NCBI GenBank assembly: GCA_013399305.1
Contig: VXAI01000038.1
Coordinates: 5,808,560-5,872,559, forward strand
Reading direction: 5' to 3'
From: Rostratula benghalensis
Lineage: Eukaryota > Chordata > Aves > Charadriiformes > Rostratulidae
DNA: 64,000 nt
Position numbers and translations under genes: made by a program. This document shows, piece by piece, positions 45,608 to 60,600 of this stretch (the first letter of the stretch is position 1; every line of letters starts with the position of its first letter). The notes under the pieces were generated by a model that saw only the letters and a program-made list of their open reading frames with translations, searched no databases and was not told the DNA's origin.

Positions 45608-48600
45608 GTAAGGGCGGCTCGCACTTCCTCACCTTCCGCACCTCGGGGGGCACTGGAGGCCGGCGCTAACCTTCCCGAAGCCGACTTGAAGCTTGGTTTT
45701 GCCCCTCACTTGCCCCCGGGCGGCCCCGTCTGGTCAAGGTGGCGTAGCCACTCTCCACGGTGTGGGGGTGCGGGGTAGAGTGAAGCCCCTGGGGTTGAGG
45801 GGCTTCCCCCACCTCAGGGCTTTCATCGCTGGGGGGGTGTCACTGCCCCCTCCGACCCCAGAGCCTTGCGGCTGTGGTGGTCTCCCCCACCCAGCAGTGC
45901 TAGGGAGAGGAGGCCACCATTGTGGGAAAACATTCCCTGTCTCTTATGAGTGGCCAAAATAGTCTCTTTCCCACCATTCATCTATCTTTCCCCCGCTCCC
46001 CCCCCCCCTCCCCAGCTGGGGAACACTGTGTCTCATTTTCATCAACAATAATAGAAACAAAGAAGATCCCCTGTTTCTTCAGCTCTCTTTTTTCTTGGTT
46101 TTTTTTTTTCTTTCCTCCCCCTCATGGCTCTGAGCTGTAAAGAAGAAACACCCACGTATGTTCTTCCTCACTTACACGGATGTGAAGACTTTACATCTCC
46201 AGCTCAATTTCATGTCCTGGAATGGATATTTGTATACAAAACGTCACAATATGGATTTTATTGGAAGACTCAACAAAATGCAGGCCTTTGAGCACCAAGA
46301 GCTTAAAAAAAAAATAATTACACTTCAAAGCCTTTTCAGCAGGGCTGTGTGGGGGATATTGAAGTGCTGTGCCCCCTTAAACCTCGGTGGCAAGTCCATG
46401 GTTGGTGGACGCTGTGCTCTGACTCCTTGTTCCCTCTTACTGTAGGAAGTTGCTGTAAAGTTGGAGTCTCAGAAGGCCAGACATCCCCAGCTGCTGTATG
46501 AAAGCAAGCTGTACAAGATTCTGCAGGGAGGAGTTGGCATCCCACATATACGGTAGGAATGATTCACGTTTGCCAGTAAAGTGACTTTTCTTTAAGGTTA
46601 GTGTAAGGCAGGACACCACCATTTTAAGCGATTGATCTGTGAGGGATTGGGCTGTAGGGGGAAAATGTTTCATTCGAGCTCTAAAACTAGTTGAGTATTC
46701 TCTCCACTGACCCGTTGTCTTTTCTTATCTGTACATACTGTGCTTTTAAACCGAGATCTTCAGCAGTTCCTGAGCTGTGAGAAGTTCTTGTCGTGACTAG
46801 AACAAAGTGTGAGACTGTTTTGGTGGAAGCCGATGTTCTTGATGAGGTTGAGAGTTTGGAGCCGGTACTGGAAATGGCTGCTTTCTTTTGTTGCTTTTTT
46901 TTTTCTGTTCCAACATGTCTTCCTCCTCCGCTTAGAAAATGGCGGATGGACGTGATTAACCCTCCCCCTTCTCGTGTTGGGACAAGGGACGTGCTCAGGC
47001 ATGTATCTTTTCCTTTCATAGTTATGTGCTGCGAGGCTTGAGAGCGCAGAGAACCTCAGCCGGGAATGAAATGGCAGCCCCTTTCTGCTGCCCGCAACAG
47101 ATGCGTCACTAGGATTTACGTACAGTTAAAGTGCCAAAATTAATCCCTCCCAGTTGCTCCTTAGGTGGCTTCCTTGTTTCATATTCTTTCTGAAACTTTC
47201 AATAGTGTTTTATAATTAACTGACTTGGAAGAAAATGACTGGTGCAGCAGACTAGAAGTTATTTTTCTTGATATTATTGATGTGTTCTAGTGGGTTAGTT
47301 CCCATCTACAGAGTCTGTGCTTCAGAATAGATGAAATGAAACTTCAGTTTACTTCAGAAAGTCTTTGTACAGAAGTTGTTGGGCTTTTTTGCTTTGACTT
47401 TGTTAATATTTGTTTTTGAAGTTAGTATTTGTTTGCACTGTAGCATAAAGGATTTTTTTGAGTTGTAAAAATGATTCCAGTTTAGATACTGGGTCAACCT
47501 CTGGATTCCATTTAATCTGTTAGCCCTTCCCAGACTTTGTTGTGTGTATGCTGATGCCAATAATGGCCTGTGGGGTCTATGGTAAAGCCATAATGATGAC
47601 ATATCCTACCTAGATCATGTATTAATTTTGACAGAACCTAAGCCAAGTCTGCCTTTCTGAGTTTAATAGCTTCCCTCATCCCCTTCCCCCCCTCCAAACA
47701 CAGCTGGCTGTAGTCCCAAGTGTAAACTGGAGCTGTGTAGTGGAGGAGATAGTGTTGTCTTGGCCATCTGTCCTCATTCACTACAGCCTTTTGCAGGAAT
47801 GGAATAAACATACCTGAATTAAGCCTAATACTTGCAGTTTAAACAGAGTTGCTTATGGGAGAACAGATTTAAGGCACCCGTTTGAAGAGAAGGAAACTGT
47901 AGTCTTTATTTCACAACCAAAAGAACAGAAATTGCGTTATGGAAAGCTCTCCCAGTATACTTACATGCTAAAACAAGGACAACTGGGAAAACAGCCAAAG
48001 CAAGTGGATATCGGGTGTTTCATCACAAAACTGGAAAAGCAGGCATTAAACTTTTGGGTTGCCTTTTTTTTTTTTAAAGAAAGTAAATGAATGTTGCTCT
48101 AAGGAGGCCTAAGCTGCAAATTTTTCCACTTTTCCATGTTACAGAAGTGAACTACTGTTTAAGTTCTTGGATTTGGTTAAAGTGCCCCGTGAGAACATTT
48201 TATTTAAAGCTGGAATACTGGAAGTAATCTTGCATGTTGAGAAACTTGCTTCAATTACTTCAATTACTTCAGTTACTGCAGTAATCTTTTTTTTTCTTTT
48301 GTATTTGATGTTTTTATATCTGACTTTGTTTTTCGGTGTAACCAGTTGAGTGATTTAGAAGTCTCATCAGCACACGGGAGTTTCTTTAACACACACTTCC
48401 TCCTCTCTCCACCCCCAAAATAGAACAAGATTACAATAATTTGAATAAGAATGGACAACTGAGCCAATACTCCAAACAATTCTAATTGATTCGTAGACTC
48501 ATTGTGCTAAAGGTGTGTGATCTATTTGACAATGGCAGTCAGTCTTAAAGGTTTTTATTTTCAGTTTCTCAGTGTTAATCAGTGTAGTATTTTTCTGGAA

Positions 48601-51600
48601 AAGTGTATTTTGGAAAACTTGATGGAAATGCTTTTCTCGTGTTCAGAAGCAGCATTAAATCTACTTGTATGTACCAGATGCTACTTTGTCGGTTCTTTGA
48701 CTAAGCTTCTGCCACTAGTTGTCTTCTTGCTATATGACATCTGGTGATGCTTGAAGATATCTAAGAGTATTTTTATGGGCTTTTTAAACTTCTTTAAGGA
48801 AGCTGAGCTGGGTTCCTGGCACAGTTCTTGTGAAAAGGTTAAGATGTGACGTGTTTAGTAAAAGAGCTCATGGTACTCAGAATCCAAAGGGGGAGGACTT
48901 GACCTACCAAATGAGATGCTTAACAAGGATGTGACTTTGAACAGGTGATTATGAAGACTAGACCAAGTGAAACTGCTGTGTGTGTTGTTTCAGACAATTC
49001 AGGCTTTTTCTGACATGCGTTTTTGGCGGCAGCTGAACCGGGAGAATGTCTGACTTTGTACTTAGGTCACTTTGCATGTGTAATTGATGATACACGCTCT
49101 GCCATTGTTTTATAATGGTATGCTGTTAACTCAGAATAAGCTGTTCTTGGCTCAGGATATTTAGAAGGATGAATCAAGTTGAAGGAAAATCTTTCAATGC
49201 ATTCGTTAAAGTTTCTGTAATGTGACATCTTTAAACAACAACAGCATAAACAGAGCATTTGATAGAAAATTAAAGAATCATTGTAAGCTTTTTCCATTGC
49301 CATGCTGTGTAAGCTGGGCTCAGCAGCATTTTTATCTCTGTTACACATCTGAGAAATGGGCACATAATGTTGCATTCCTCATTTAAGAATGAAGGACTTG
49401 TTCTCTAGTTTTCATCTACTTAAGTGAGGCAGTGGCCAAGATCAACTTACTAGAAGTTGCGTTATGTGGCTTTCCCTTAAGTGGTCTTGCTGTGGTTCTT
49501 CTGACTCACAAAGCTGAAATGATAGGTGAGGTATGGATTGCTCATTCATTTTGGGCACTTGTTCTTAAAACTGAATTTGGCCCTTTAGCTGTGATTGCAA
49601 ACTCAGTAATGATAAGGTAGTGTGTCCGGAGTGTCACTCAAATTAGAGCCAAACAATTTATTTTTTTTAATAGACAACCATAAGGTTGACTTGATGGCCT
49701 TTCTGGGTGATTGCAAGAAAGCTACAGAGCAAAAATCTCAGTTTTGGAGTGAAAAAACTTAATAGTGCTTTTGTGGGATCAGGTGGAAGCCTTCTCTTGT
49801 CCTGTAGGGTGAATATGGGGCCTTGGTACTCCACTGTTGTAATAGAATGTGGTGTTTGCATGTAAACAAGCAAAAACTTAAATTGGAATATCTTTAATTA
49901 TTATAATTAGATGATACAATTAGATTTGCAGATCTTTGACTTTGCTTATTATTGTTGCCTGAAAGAGTAGCAAAGTTTCTGAGCTTGTCTAGGGTTTCAC
50001 AAAATCTTATGTAAATGCTCCACAGACTTTTAAACTCTGGTATGTTCTTGGTACATGAATTTTTGTTAATTTTTCATTTTTCACAAAAGGCTCTTGAACC
50101 AAGCTTAACATTAGAACAATCTGATCTGCCTTTAGGACATGATGCAAAGTCTGCAGTATTCTGCTGGGCTTACTCTCATTGTTCTCAGCCATCAGCTGTC
50201 TTTTTCTTTTTTTCCTCTCTTTTGCAGTGGCAAAGCATTTTTAGATGTAATCTTGTTAACTGGGCGCCGATCCTATTAGTTTGGACTATCTACTTTATTC
50301 CCAGATTCTTGGTTCTGGTTTGGAGGAATGCAGCAAAATGTTTGGTTATTTTTATTTTTTGTATGTTTTGTTCATAGTGTAACTCTGTGAAAGCACTCTT
50401 GACAAAAACAATTTTTCTGTGCATTGTTTAAGAATTACCTGTGACAGTCACTCTTGATTTTTACCATGTGTTATTTATCAAATATTGTTTGTACCCTTCC
50501 TGAAGCTTACCTTTGGGTGCTTCCAGACTACCTTTAGGTACTTTTGGGTGAGCTTTAGGAAGAAAAGTGGGCTTTCTCCTGACAATACAGTGGGATAACT
50601 AGTTTGTGTTATCAGTTTGAAATGTAAACCGGCTGTGCTGGAACCAGTAGGGCTACTGGTAAGGTATTAGGAGTGTTGCACTAAGAGCAGGAAGAGGAGC
50701 TTAGGGAATGTAAAACAGATACTATGTGGGAAAGGCCAAAGAGATACTGTGCAGCAGGTGAGGCTTAAGTTTAGTAGTCATTTGTAAGTTTAAAAATCAA
50801 AAGCTACTGATTTAGTGATTTTTTTTTCTTTTGCAACATCTTGCAAAGCGAGCAAGTAAACCTTCACGTTTCTGAACTTCTCAATTCAGTAAGTCCTTGC
50901 AAAATATTTTGATGTTGAGAAATTCAGTATTGCCACCCATGTATCACTATGCAAGTGTATTTTAAAGGTTCTGGGAAAAAAAAAGCATCTACCATTTTTG
51001 TTCTTCTGTTCTGTTACTACCATGATATTGGTTCATCTAGTAATAACAAAGTCTGCCTCTATTAATCTTCACGAATTAAAACATGTAATGGAAAAATGTG
51101 GTCAAATTTGGTAATTTTTAGGGTTGTTCTCATAATGGATTTCTTTCCTTGAGTACTTCAAATTTTGATCTCTTTAAACAGTGTTTAAAAATCTGTAAAT
51201 GCACCCCTCAATCCAAACAACTTGCTGCATTTTTTAAAAAAAAAAGCCACCTGACCACAAACTGTAAAAAACCACCACTGGAAAAATACTCACTAAATCC
51301 ACAAACAAAAACCAAGCCCCCTAATGATTCCCCCAACACCATCAACAACAAAAAAACAAACCCAGAACTAGTAGTCAGATAAAGCCTGAAAAGTTTTCTA
51401 TCTTGGTGAGATGGGCATGTTCATCTAGGTCTGTGCATAATGAGGAGGAAGGTTCTAGCAATAGTGTCTCCTATGGAATAATCTTTTGTTGTTACTTAAG
51501 GCTGTGTGCTGACAGGCAGAACCACTTCAGTAGTTAAGGGGAAGCTTCTCCTGGTAGCTCAAGGTAAAACTGAAAGCTAGTCTCTTTTAAATTAATACCT

Positions 51601-54600
51601 AAATTTGTTTTTTAAGGAAAGAATTATAGTCTTTGTAAAACATGGAATACATTTCGTTTAACAATCCAAACTTCTGTCTTAATTGGCCTTTGAGATCCTT
51701 AGAAGGATCTGAGAGACAAGAGTTTGAAAACAAAGGAAGCTGTCCCTCTTGAATTTTTTTTTCCTCCTTGCTTTAGCTCAGCCTTTGTAGAAACAGCTGC
51801 CAAAGTCTGCCTGTTGTTCAGTGTTACTCTTCCTTGGAACAGGTGATCAGCAGAGGTGCTACTGAAACACACTCTTCCTCAGCAATGTTTCCTGTACCTA
51901 CTCCAGATTAATGGCTTCCCTTCTGACTTTCATGGAAGAAACTTATGTTCTTGTTGCTTCCTGCCAGGTGTTAATGTACCTCATTAAACAGCTAGTGAAA
52001 CAGCAAGTGAGCTGTGTGGAACTATGTATGCAACTTTACTCAAGGTAGATAAAATGATCCTATTGCTTAGGAGATGAGTTGCAGTGGCATACCTCACGTA
52101 TTCATATTTCTCATAACTGTACAAAAACTACAGAATTTTATTTATAGAGTCTATTTAACTTCGTAGTGTAGGGTGTTCATTGCAGTTTCTTTATTTAGTA
52201 CTTGGGTGGCCTAATTCATACTCACCATGGCAACTAATGTTAGATGACATCTGCTAAATATTCCACTTCAGTATTTCAGTCATGCCATATTATGGTAAGT
52301 TCACTTATATTACTCCTAGCTGGTTAACAGTTAAGTGCTTTTCCAGCTTCAGGGGAGATTAGCTGGAAATAAAAAGTATGTTGCCTGTTAGACATGAATC
52401 TTAGGAGGATAGGTTACCTTTTGTGTGTGTATTGCCTCAGTATTTGGTAAGACTCAACTTGGTATAATTTTACAGGCAGAATATAGTTCCTGATTTGTCT
52501 AAAACGTAATTATTTAAGAGATGTTTGTCCTGACAGGTCTAGAATATGGGCCCACTTTGGCCTAAATCCAGCCCTTGTTTTGGACAATGTGCTGTTCTGT
52601 CTGTGAATCAGTCAGGTGCAGAGGTCAGACTTTCTAGGCTGACGTAGCCGTGCCCATGGCGCTGTCAGAGAGCATGAGCATGTTCTGTGACTAAAGAGAC
52701 CTGCCTGTACCCGTAAGCAGGCAGCTCCCATTTATTCCTCTCCTGATTATTTTCTTATTAATAATCATCTCCCTATTACAGCTGTCCTGTACCTCTGTTG
52801 CACAACTCTGTGGCTGCCTTACTGAGCTGTTTGAATACCTGATTACAGGGGTCACCATCTTCCTCTCTTTATTGAAGTCTTTTCTTTTTTTTTTTTTTCT
52901 TGTCCCTGTTCCCATGTGGATTTCCTTTCTGGAATGTTAGTGTCAAACCTTGCAAGTCAGCACCTTAAGCACTGATACTCATTGCTTTACAGTATTGGTA
53001 TTTTAAATGTTGGGGGGTTTTTTACTGGTTAGGATTACTTACTGTTTTTTTTAGTGATGCCTGATATTAGAGCTGTGTGATTATAGGGAGCTCTGTGTTT
53101 GCTCTTTAGTCACATCATCTGACTCATGCCTAGTTGAGAGACTTTTGTATAAATGACTTAATGCTTGCAGAAATGGAATACAGTTCCAGAGCATTCATCA
53201 GTTCAGTGTCATTGGGTTTTCTGTAGGATGCCTGAGTCTTTTGTGTTCATCAGGCCTTCCAGACTTGTGCATTCACCTCCATGTGCCTGCTGACTTGTCA
53301 AACTTAATAATAAGGTGATCTCGGGTAATTCCAGTACTAAGTTCTTTCTAGCTTGTTTGTTCAACGTACACTTTTTGTTTTAATAACTTTCTTTAATCCA
53401 CCCTAGTGGATTAGTTCTGACAATCTCCACTTTTGTCACGTGAACAAAATGTTTTCCACTTGGTGTTTGAAAGCCCAAGTGCTGGGAAACTTAATTGCAT
53501 AGGACTAGACAGAATAATCATCTAGACTGAAACCCTAGGGCTTGTGAAAGCAGCAAAAGTTTATGTAATGTCAAAGAAGCTTAAATTGGCTGCTTTTTTT
53601 AAAAATGTGACTACAAAGGTTTCTGGAAGTCTAAAGGTTTGAGTTTAACTGCCCAAACTCATCACAGAAGCAGTGTACTTCCTTGCAGTGAGGCACCAGG
53701 AGATAATTTTTTTGTCTTACAAAAGCATGACCTTCTGCTGTTCTGTTTGTAATTCCAGATTGCCACAGCCTCCCCTGGAACAGTCAGTGATGGCATTGAC
53801 AGAAGCCTTCAGTGGAGGATAGGTTACCTGGTACAGCAGGTGTTGATTGAGGAGAGCTCTTAACTGAGCTGGAACTAAATAGTTTTGTTATAGTTGCTCT
53901 GGTATTAGGAGTGCTTTTTTTGTGATGCTGAGCTGATGTTCTGGTTTTGTATGTAATAAGCTGTAGGCAAAATGGTGTACCATTAAACTAATGGTGACAA
54001 TGCCTTCACTGCCTTTGTGGTTTCAGAATGCCTGGGTTTTGGAGTTCCTTTATCAGTGATTAACAGCTGTACTTAAGGGTGAACCAGATTACCAAGTTAC
54101 CCAAATTTGAGGGTTGTTTTTTTATGTGAATCTTTGGAATTTATTCATCATGTGACCAGCTCACACAGCTTTGCTAATTGTGCTGGGTTTGTTACCTTGG
54201 TCATAATTACAAGTGGCAATGTAATAGATGAAACTTGGGGTTATCTACTAAAATTGTGTAAATGGTACAGTAGTCTGAAACTGGGCCTATAATTTAATTT
54301 CATGGCCCATGTTTGGATTCTGTTAGCCCTTTACCCACCTCTCTTTGCTAATTGACCTACCTCAATTTAACCCTTTCAAAGTCAGATACACTGTGAGGTG
54401 AATGTTATAATAAGCAAATTAAATATTTTCTCAGTTGAAAAAACCCAAGCTATTAAACCAACACTTTTCTCAAAACATTTTGTCATTGACATTATTCAAT
54501 TGCTGAAATAGACATCATGCAATAGATGCAGCTCTGAAAAGGGAAAAAAGTTTTGCATTTGGGAAGGCCTGACTCTACACTATTTGTTACGAAAGGCTAG

Positions 54601-57600
54601 ATGTGCATCAGCACTTCACTTGTTTGTCTCAAGGTTAGTTAAGGGAACTTAAAAAACAAACCCAAAAAACAAAAGCAAAACCCACCCCACGTGAGTTCAA
54701 GTAAACATTCCTTGTCATGTGACCTGCCATCATACCCACTTGATTCAGTTTCCAATTCCATACAATACTTACAAACCACTGTGGTGTGACTTAGTCCTTT
54801 GGCACAGGGCTGCAAACACTGAAATTAAAGAAGTTACAAAACGTCAGTACCGGGCTCCTAAACCGTGATTTGGAAACCTGCTGATGTCCTGGGTCCTGGT
54901 GTTTCCAATTAGACAAGTCACTGGAGACAGATTAAGGTTGCTGTTCAATCTTTAACCACGCTTTGACGTAAAGCTTCATAAAGGCTATTTGCTGTGTTCT
55001 GACTGATCTGTAGCTTTAAGCAGATGAGGCAAGGGAGAGTGACGAAGCATTTTCAGGGGTGTGGGAGCTGGGGCACGCCTTACAGCCTGGGTACGGGCTG
55101 GGGTTCTTAACACCCCCCTCTGATGTTCCAGCATTACCCTGCCTGTTCAAGGATAAAACTTAGCCCTTCATGATGATATTGTCCTTTTAATGTTTTGTGT
55201 AGGGCTCATAAACTCCCATCTACTGCTTTCCTTCAGGAAATCTGATAATATTCCACACTTAGTCTGGCTTTTTTGACGTAAGTAGGTATCGATGGACCTG
55301 TGTTATAGAATCAAAATTCAGTATTTAGGAAGTATGTCCTAATGGGACACACAGCACTGTGGAATTGAATTAGAGAAACAGTGAGTCTTTCTAGTCTACT
55401 AATCTAGTTTTTCTTTTTGGAAATAATACATTTTGTGTAACTACATGCAGAGTCATTACCCACCCAAAGTGAATTGTCAATTATAAATAATCTCTAATGT
55501 CTTACTTCCGCTTTCTCCTCCCCTCCAAAATTCTTCCTGCTTAAAATGCATTGCTGCTGTTACATTGCCAACATGTACTTCAAGGTGTGCTTTAAAAAAA
55601 TAAAAGTCCATGGAGCTGCAACAGATGTGGGACACTTGCATTTGGAGATGCTGGAGTCATCCCATTCATATTAGGAGTTCATGCCAAGTTTTATTGCTGA
55701 CGAACTTTTGAAGGTTTCTCTTTGAAATACTAGCTGTTGATTTTAAGAATTGTGCTCAGTTTGTTGCTGTGGGGTTTTTTTGCATTTCAGCCCAGTAGTG
55801 TTAAAAATTGTATGCCAAAGTGCTTGGAATGTGCTCATCCAAAATGTGTGCTTATATGCCATATTACATTGATTATGCAAATATGGGAGTAAAGAGTACT
55901 TGCCAAGTTCTTATGTATCATAATACCCAAGGCTTCCAAAGAAGAGCCAAGAACTTTTAACACTTTTACTCGGAGCTGCCAGTAGTGGCAGCTACTGGAC
56001 TTTGAATGGACGTGATGCAACCTTACTTCTTAATCCCGTTTTCCCTGGAAATGTTCCAAGAGAAATGAAAACTTATGTGCAGTGTTAGCATAGTAAATAA
56101 AGCACAAGTTACTCCAATAACCCAGCAGAGGTTTTAGATGCCAGTAGTGAAATGAATAGATGTTGCAGTCTTCTTTGAGGAATTACGGGCAGGTAAACAT
56201 GAAAATTAAATGTTTAAAAGTCCTGTCTTTTTTTTGTCTTGCAGAGTTAATTCTGCTTTCCACTAGTGCAAAATGGTCAGGAGATTACAATTTTCTCATG
56301 CATATGCAGAAGTAGGCCAAATGGAGGTTGTGCAATCAACCTGAATTACTGCACTTGCTAAGCAGAGAGTTCCCTATAGAGGAACCAAATGCATTTAAAA
56401 ACATAGTTCCCAGGGTAGGCTTCCTTTTCATCTGCATCACTTTTTCTGTGATGCTGTAACTAAATTCTCTTAGCTCAGTTGAAGACTGATCTTTGATCCT
56501 TTCCCCCTTATACTGCAGTCTCCTGGGCACTAAATAATTACCGAACAATTATACTCAGCATCTGAATTGGACTTCCATTTCTTGAAGAAAATCATATTTT
56601 TATCTAGACCTTGATTTACATCCTAGACTGCTTCAATTCAGGTCTTCAGACTTTTTCACAACACCCTAAATCTCCTATGGCAGAATGACTAGGCAGGTCA
56701 TTTGGTCCAGTTTTCATTGCTCTAGATGACCATAATGTTTCATTTTCAACCATGACCTATGGAGTTGTTTGTAGAGCCTTGTCAGCAGCATGGGTGACCT
56801 TGATGGGAACCAAGAAGTAGATTTACAGGCATAGTTGGTAATTCTTGAACTGAGGCTGTTTTGTAGTTAACTTTTCTCAATAACATCTCATCTTTACTCT
56901 TTCTCCGTGTCTGCATTGCATTTTTAAAATACTCTTCTTGGTTGCTTTTGTGGTTAAAACTGGTTTATATCACTCCTTAAAAGGGCCTGCCTAGGCAGGT
57001 CTTTTCAAAATGGGTATGTTTTACAGCTCAGTGTCAGGTTGTAGAGTGAATATTAACCTTTTCATAAATTAGACTTTATCAAATAATAGCGTGCTTTTGT
57101 AGTTGAGTCACTTGTAAGGTTGGGGGGGGTTGTACAGCATAGTACATTCAGTGAATTTTTAGAAGGCAAAACCTGATAAATAGTACTTGTAGTATTGGTA
57201 TGATGATTAACCTTTCTGAGGAAAACTTTTGTTGATCTTTCATTTGAATGACTGCCTTCAAAATACATATTTTCTGTGACCTGTTTTCCTTTCATGTGGG
57301 GAATGAGTAGAGGTTCTAGACTGACCTGTAAAACAATGAGTATAATCCACAGCTCATATGAAACTTTTATCAAGTCTATAACAGTGCATCATGAAGTGCC
57401 TGGTTTCTACTAGAGTCCTGTAAGCAGGAAGGTACAGGCCTGTAGTTCCTGAAACAAGTCCAAATATAGAATCTTTTCCCTATGGTTTTGTAAACATTTT
57501 GCTTTACTACCCTGGCTGAGCTTGGAATCCTGTAAGTACTGAGGAATTTGTTAGCTTTATCAGTGGCAACTATTTTCCAGACAACTATGCATTACTCTCT

Positions 57601-60600
57601 TGGAGCCATTGCCTAAAGTGGAAATAAAATGTCTCTACAGATCTTCAAGCCCCGACTACTACTGTGTTTTAGCTGTATCTTGATTGTTTCAGTTTTGTTC
57701 TTATTTTTTATTTGCATACTCTTATTATGGGGTATATCCTTGGTGTATCTTGCCTGCACCACTGCTTGTTGGAAAGTCTTTCCAGGAGAGAGCTGGTCAG
57801 TGAGTGCCCTGCCCATGGACTGATGGGACTAGGTCCTTGTGCTAAGGACCAGGTGCCTTGCAAAAGCAAGATGTAGCCTTCTGATCAATAAGGTGTTGGA
57901 TCTCTACCAGCAGTCAGCACAGCTTTGTAACCAGCTTTTCACACATACCCCTCCCTTAACTGTAGGTATCTGGAATTGTGCAGATGCCATGTAATTGTTT
58001 ATGAAATTACTGCATTTTGATTTTGATGTTTGGTCTTCCAGTTGCTGCCGAAACATAGTGGTGTTTCCTCTTACGGGAAAATTAATTATGTGCACATGTA
58101 CTTGCCAGCTTGTGTGTTCTCTTTTGTTCTCAGGCTGTTTCCAGGAAAAGTAAGACACTACTAGCCCAAGTTCTTAGCTTTCACACTGAATATCAGCCAA
58201 CAATGTGCCCTTGCAGCCAAGAGGGCGAATGGTACCCTGGGCTGCTAATGCTGACTGATTTCCTCTGTTGCAGGTGGTATGGTCAAGAAAAGGACTACAA
58301 TGTTCTAGTTATGGATCTTCTCGGTCCCAGTCTCGAAGACCTATTCAACTTCTGTTCTCGCAGGTTTACGATGAAAACAGTACTTATGTTAGCAGACCAG
58401 GTATGTACGAGTCTTACTGTGGTGAAGTTTAAAACCCTTTGAAGTATGCTGTGCACCATGGTTAAGTAGGTTAAATAATGTGTGATGCAGTGTTGCAGTG
58501 ATGTGTAGCCAAGTGAACACTTGACCTATGCAGGATCTGTCTGCTGGGGCATACAAAATGAATGTAAGCTTGTAGTGTGGAACAGCAGCACAGATGCCAA
58601 CTCCATCGTGCTCCAGATCTAGCAAATGTGACTTCTGTAAAGTGTTAGGACTAACATGGGTGGATAAACTCCTGCTGTCAGTTGTGGGGGTGGTGTCAGA
58701 AGGTCTGAAGCAGTTTCTGGTTATGGCTGATTAACTGGAAACGTGCTGGCCAGCTGCAGTGACAGGTGGGCAATGTGCAAGCCTATGGGTCTGTTCTTAC
58801 TGAATGTCACTGTGTGCTCACAGCCTTCTGCAATGTCTAGTACCAGACCATGAGCTAATAAACACGGTTTTGCTGCTTGTGGTGCTTAAAGACAGTTTTT
58901 AAAGCTGCTAGAGGAGATGCCATTCTACCTCAAACTTAATCAAGGCCTCTAAAATTGAGGTCCATTTCTTAATGTATCAGGTTTAGTCTTTTTCTAGCAA
59001 TTGAGAATTTCTTGAGCTTGGTCATGAGAGCACAGCATTTGAAATGGCTGGCCCATACTTATGATTTGCTATTTATTAAATAGCTTGATTCTGCTGTCTT
59101 CAGTGATGTGAAAGGCAGTAAGGGTTTCTGGAGTTGAACGTTCAATGGTAGTTTAGTCTTCAGCTAATACTACGTAAATGATGTTAGTATCAAGTTGTCA
59201 CGCAGCCAGATGCTCGTAGAATCCCAGGCTCTTGGCCAGGGAAGCTCACAGTGTTTGTATGGAGACAAGGTCAGCTGTCCCTATTCTCAGCTGCCTTGAG
59301 TAAGTGGTAGGCTCGCTTTAGAGAGCCCTTTGCCTGCTCAGAGCTGGGGTGCTATGGTGTCTCCAGGGAATCTGTATGGGTTTTGTGCAGTATTAGTTGT
59401 CATCTGGGACACACAGAGGGGATGTATGATGTGGGTGAGTGGAAGCAGCTTTTAGGGCACAGTCCAGTACAACAGCTGTGAGGGGTACGACACTGGAACA
59501 GTTCAACTCACTGGAGACTGCATGAAGAGCGTTGTAGTTGCTGGGAAGCTGAATCTCAGCAATGCCTGTGCTGCGGTCTCAGGCACAGGAAACTGCCTGA
59601 CTGTGTACAATGATACAGCTGATCCAGAGTTTCTCTGCGTCTTCACTTCTGACTGTTGTTCCTGGATCCCAGTGGCCTAGATATGACAGTATGGGCTCCA
59701 GTCAAGTTCTTACTTGTTTCATGAAAACTCTTACGTGGAAAAATGATGCTTGGTGATGAATGAATAACCGGATGAATGAATAACTGGGACGGGGGAGGGA
59801 GTGAGCTTTAAGCTTGGTCTGTGGTAGGTATAGAAGACCTTTGTTTGAAGTAAGAAAAAGAAATTTCTCTTTAATGGGATGTTATACTTAGAACATGAAA
59901 TGGAATGTCTAGGGAGCAAGTTTAGGTATCTAATCTTCCATTTCCTGACCAAGATAATGGGATTTTAACACAAGAGAAAGATAAATTTATTTGAACAGCA
60001 TAAAAACTCTCCCACCTTTGGTTTTCATTAAGCAAATATAGAAACGGAAGTTGCAGAGGAAGGTAACTAAAAATTCATATTTGCATTGAAGGTTTAAGTG
60101 AATTGTATTCTCAATGAAATCTTACCTGTTTTGTTGTTGTTTTTTTTTTTTTACAGATGATCAGTAGAATTGAATATGTGCACACAAAGAATTTTATACA
60201 CAGAGACATTAAACCAGATAACTTCCTAATGGGTATTGGGCGTCACTGTAATAAGGTTAGTCTTGTGCTCTTTGTTTAAAAGATCCAGAGGGAATGGTTC
60301 TGTTACTTGATCCAAGCTGCATGACTTTTTAAAAACTCATTGCTAAAGCTGATGTTTTGGATGCTAAACCGTGATCCATTGATGCAAGAACTTGGGTTCT
60401 CAGTGTCCACTTCTAAATGCGGTGGCGCGCACACGTGGATCTCTGACTCACCCTGTGAGAGGGGATTGATTGCAAGATAATTTCTAGGCTTGCAAAACAT
60501 TATAAACTAAGCCTAGAGAATATTTAGCTATTCGTCTCAATGATGGAGTTTCATTTTAGGGAACTGTTGTGATGGCATTTTTTTATCAATGATAAAGTCA

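Larger units (their letters stand above)
44650..45610 (+). promoter_or_regulatory. CSNK1A1: CpG-island promoter and leader of CSNK1A1
   Basis: A dense CpG region that ends just after exon 1. It contains no TATA box and has the features of a housekeeping promoter: NRF1-type palindromes, an inverted CCAAT box (ATTGG at 44885-44889), a CCCTTTAAG string near 44748, and a YY1-type AAGATGGCGGC near 45105. The YY1 motif normally sits just downstream of transcription starts, so I place the start region at roughly 45050-45105 (inference). Confidence 0.85.
46553..58273 (+). other. CSNK1A1 intron 2
   Basis: 11.7 kb, clearly AT-rich. No exon, RNA gene or repeat family is recognised. Small low-complexity tracts occur at 48250-48276, 51226-51365, 52881-52900 and 54645-54690. 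Open frames here are short and chance-like. Confidence 0.8.

Noticed and set aside
51149..51382. Lys/Pro/Thr-rich plus-strand frame in CSNK1A1 intron 2
   Set aside because: Produced by the A/C-rich simple tract; no splice sites or homology.
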